From positions 1 to 7,549 of the forward strand of contig JAGOIO010000065.1 in assembly GCA_017995595.1 (NCBI GenBank): DNA of 7,549 nt. Reading direction: 5' to 3'. Every line of letters starts with the position of its first letter. Within the stretch, counting starts at the first letter, position 1. The notes under the pieces were generated by a model. That model was not told the DNA's origin, made no database searches, and saw nothing but the letters and a program-made list of their open reading frames with translations. Below are positions 6,169 to 7,549 of this stretch, piece by piece. The position numbers and the translations under genes are program-made. Source of the stretch: a bacterium. GTDB lineage: Bacteria > Cyanobacteriota > Vampirovibrionia > Gastranaerophilales > Gastranaerophilaceae.

Positions 6169-6861
6169 ATGGATATAAATGTAGTTTCAGTTGTGATTAC
6201 TGCAAAGGACGATAGAAAAAGCTTTTTAAGAGCTTTAACTTCTGTAGTAAATCAAGATTACCAAAAATATGACGTTATTGTAGAAGACAGCTCAAACAAT
6301 GATGAAATAAAAAATCTTGTTGATGGTTTTGGAAATGAAAAAATTAAGTATTTCAGCGAAGATAGCAGTTTAACTCTTTCCGAATTGCTAAATATAGGAA
6401 TTAAAAAAGCTGATGGAAAATACATTAAGATTTTGCATTCAACGGATTGGTTTACAGATGCTTCTTCTCTAGAGAGTTATGTTGATTTAATGGATAATAA
6501 TTCAAAAGCTGTTATAGGTTTTTCAAATAAGGTTTTGGTTAATGTTGATAACGGTAGTGAAATCTATTTGGATTTAAGCAGTTCTGTAGCTAATTGTGGA
6601 GGAAATCTTTCTGGTCTTATTGAAAAAGGTCATTTATGTTCTTCAAGTTCTTATATTTTTAGAAATGGTAGTGATTTGACGTTTGACGAAAAATTAAAAT
6701 ATTTATACGATTTAGATTTTTCAATGTTTATTTTGACAGAAAAGAAGAAATATGCTTTTACGGATAAAATGCTTGTAAAGGTTTTAAAATCTGATATTAT
6801 GTCAAAAGATTTCGAATCAGAGAAAAAGTATATTAAAGAAAAATATTCTTATATAAAATAA
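6169..6861 (+). CDS. Family-2 (GT-A) glycosyltransferase with degenerate DXD
   Basis: It is likely to transfer a sugar from a nucleotide donor to a surface-glycan acceptor at the cytoplasmic face of the membrane; donor and acceptor cannot be read from the sequence. The GT2 nucleotide-binding fold is plain at the N-terminus: VVSVVITAKDDRKSFLRALT (5-24), SVVNQDYQKYDVIVEDSSN (25-43). Next comes LSELLNIGIKKADGKYIKILH (70-90). The usual metal-binding L-D-S-D-D reads LHSTD at 89-93, with His and Thr where Asp is expected and only Asp93 kept. A C-terminal YDLDFSMFI (180-188) matches the position of the family's ED/DWDL motif. At 230 residues it is short, and no transmembrane helix is visible. The ATG directly abuts the rfbA stop, with GGGG ten bases upstream, so translation is probably coupled. 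Transcription ends at the hairpin 27 bases downstream. GT2 membership is secure in outline; activity is uncertain. Confidence 0.85.
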   Translation: MDINVVSVVITAKDDRKSFLRALTSVVNQDYQKYDVIVEDSSNNDEIKNLVDGFGNEKIKYFSEDSSLTLSELLNIGIKKADGKYIKILHSTDWFTDASSLESYVDLMDNNSKAVIGFSNKVLVNVDNGSEIYLDLSSSVANCGGNLSGLIEKGHLCSSSSYIFRNGSDLTFDEKLKYLYDLDFSMFILTEKKKYAFTDKMLVKVLKSDIMSKDFESEKKYIKEKYSYIK

Positions 6862-6887
6862 AGATAAAGACTTTAAATTTTATAGGT

Positions 6888-6921
6888 AAAAAAGCTTACA
6901 TCAATAGATGTAAGCTTTTTT
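6888..6921. terminator. Intrinsic terminator after the rfbA-glycosyltransferase operon
   Basis: A perfect 15-base-pair hairpin (6888-6902 with 6907-6921) has the loop AATA. The stem core is GCTTACATC/GATGTAAGC with six A on the left and six T on the right. It separates the sugar operon from the tail-fibre-like gene. Confidence 0.93.
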
Positions 6922-6926
6922 GCTGA

Positions 6927-6955
6927 CTTTTTTTCTTTTGAATAAATGACATAAT
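6927..6955 (+). promoter_or_regulatory. Probable promoter of the tail-fibre-like gene (extended -10)
   Basis: CATAAT at 6950-6955 is preceded by TG at 6947-6948, giving the extended -10 TGACATAAT. The -35 position 17 bases upstream is only CTTTTT (6927-6932), so the extended -10 would carry the promoter. It lies between the terminator and the AAGGAGGA ribosome binding site at 6973-6980, which fits a separately transcribed gene. Confidence 0.5.
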
Positions 6956-6986
6956 AGAAACGTAAAAAATTTAAGGAGGAGAATTT

Positions 6987-7549
6987 ATGTCAGAAAATTT
7001 AATTTTAACAGAATTTATTCCCGGAACAAAAGCAAAAGCCGAAGAAATAAATTCCAATTTTTCTGCATTAAAGAACGCTGTGGCAGAAAAGGCTTCTTCA
7101 ACAGGAAGTTCAAATGCTACATTTAGCGTTGCAAGTGCAACAGAAGATACACATGCGGTTAACAAAAAGCAATTAGATGAAGTTAAAGCTTTGGCGGGAG
7201 GAAGTCTAAAATTCTGTTGTAATCGTGGTGTAACAACGGAAGGTGTTCCGTCTTTGCTAAGCTATGCAAATAATACGGTTACTTTAAATTCAGCCAATGC
7301 AATATTTACTGACCATTTAGGCACTGTAATTAATTTATCACAAGATTGTACATTAGATGTTTCAGGAATTAGCGGAACTGTTTATATTTATTATGATACA
7401 GAAACAAATTCAATGTTTAAAACGACAAATAAACATCTTTTTTGTTATGCAAGACCAACAACTGTAACTGAGGATTTAATTTATATTTATCCTAACAACA
7501 ATGCTTGGGTTGCTGAAATTTGTAAAAATTCAGTTTGGACAACTCTTAC
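6987..7549 (+). CDS. Phage tail-fibre-like protein, 5' part (runs off the right edge)
   Basis: The frame is open from ATG 6987 to the window end: 187 residues, no stop, C-terminus missing. The start is firm, with AAGGAGGA at 6973-6980 ending six bases before the ATG. The N-terminus LTEFIPGTKAKAEEINSNFSALKNAV (7-32 region) has the G-T-x-A-x-A-E-x-N-x-N-F-x-A-L pattern seen at the start of many phage tail and tail-fibre proteins. Residues 49-66 include DTHAVNKKQLDEVK, the A-V-N-K-K-x-L repeat that occurs in tail-fibre shafts. After a Gly-Gly (71-72) the rest is Thr/Asn/Tyr-rich and looks like beta-strands, with Cys at 77, 78, 121, 153 and 179. No signal peptide or membrane anchor is visible. 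The likely role is a trimeric fibre or receptor-binding protein of a prophage or tail-like particle, or a chromosomal adhesin of that origin. It sits alone behind its own promoter, next to a surface-sugar operon. Confidence 0.85.
   Translation, partial: MSENLILTEFIPGTKAKAEEINSNFSALKNAVAEKASSTGSSNATFSVASATEDTHAVNKKQLDEVKALAGGSLKFCCNRGVTTEGVPSLLSYANNTVTLNSANAIFTDHLGTVINLSQDCTLDVSGISGTVYIYYDTETNSMFKTTNKHLFCYARPTTVTEDLIYIYPNNNAWVAEICKNSVWTTL

Noticed and set aside
6971..7165. A 64-codon open frame on the - strand at the right edge
   Set aside because: It is the shadow of the tail-fibre-like gene on the + strand, which has a strong ribosome binding site and family-like motifs.
6987..7549. A diversity-generating retroelement target in the tail-fibre-like gene
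   Set aside because: Tail fibres are common targets, but no template repeat, reverse transcriptase or variable-region duplicate is visible in the window, and the C-terminus where a variable region would lie is missing.
1..7549. CRISPR array, tRNA, rRNA, insertion sequence or attachment site
   Set aside because: No regularly spaced repeats, tRNA-like cloverleaf, rRNA segments, transposase or integrase motifs, or terminal inverted repeats were found by reading; the only strong inverted repeats are the three terminators and the short promoter palindromes.

Overview
The window is an AT-rich stretch (roughly one third G+C by eye) of a bacterial chromosome with strong AAGGAG-type ribosome binding sites, short intergenic gaps and hairpin/T-tract terminators. 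It mixes housekeeping sugar metabolism, nucleotide-sugar synthesis and, at both edges, genes that look like phage or virion structural proteins. The combination (low G+C, a GH77 enzyme, both RfbF and RmlA, a tail-fibre-like protein on the chromosome) would fit an uncultured gut lineage such as Gastranaerophilales/Melainabacteria or another low-GC anaerobe, but that assignment is an inference from style, not proof.

Layout, left to right: the 3' end of a Ser/Asn/Tyr-rich, phage-structural-looking gene (+, to 317); a bidirectional terminator (338-373); tpiA (-, 400-1200); a divergent promoter region; a two-gene + operon of a small secreted protein (1351-1719) overlapping a type-4 iron-sulphur uracil-DNA glycosylase (1712-2296); a second bidirectional terminator (2295-2328); malQ (-, 2341-4230, GTG start) downstream of rfbF (-, 4315-5100); a 183-base divergent control region with a perfect 14-base palindrome; rfbA/rmlA (+, 5284-6168) abutting a family-2 glycosyltransferase (+, 6169-6861); a third terminator (6888-6921); and the 5' part of a phage tail-fibre-like gene (+, from 6987, running off the right edge).

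How the genes work together: RfbF and RmlA both consume glucose-1-phosphate, making CDP-glucose and dTDP-glucose, the entry compounds for deoxysugar synthesis in surface polysaccharides. The glycosyltransferase coupled to rfbA probably acts in such a glycan. MalQ remodels alpha-1,4-glucans and so sits close to the glucose-1-phosphate pool. TpiA is core glycolysis. The downstream enzymes of the CDP- and dTDP-sugar pathways (RfbG, RmlB/C/D) are not in the window. No transposase, integrase, tRNA, rRNA or CRISPR array was seen. I found no convincing new multi-gene system. The best leads are the tail-fibre-like gene next to the surface-sugar operon, the shared rfbF/rfbA control region, and the uncharacterised secreted protein coupled to the uracil-DNA glycosylase.
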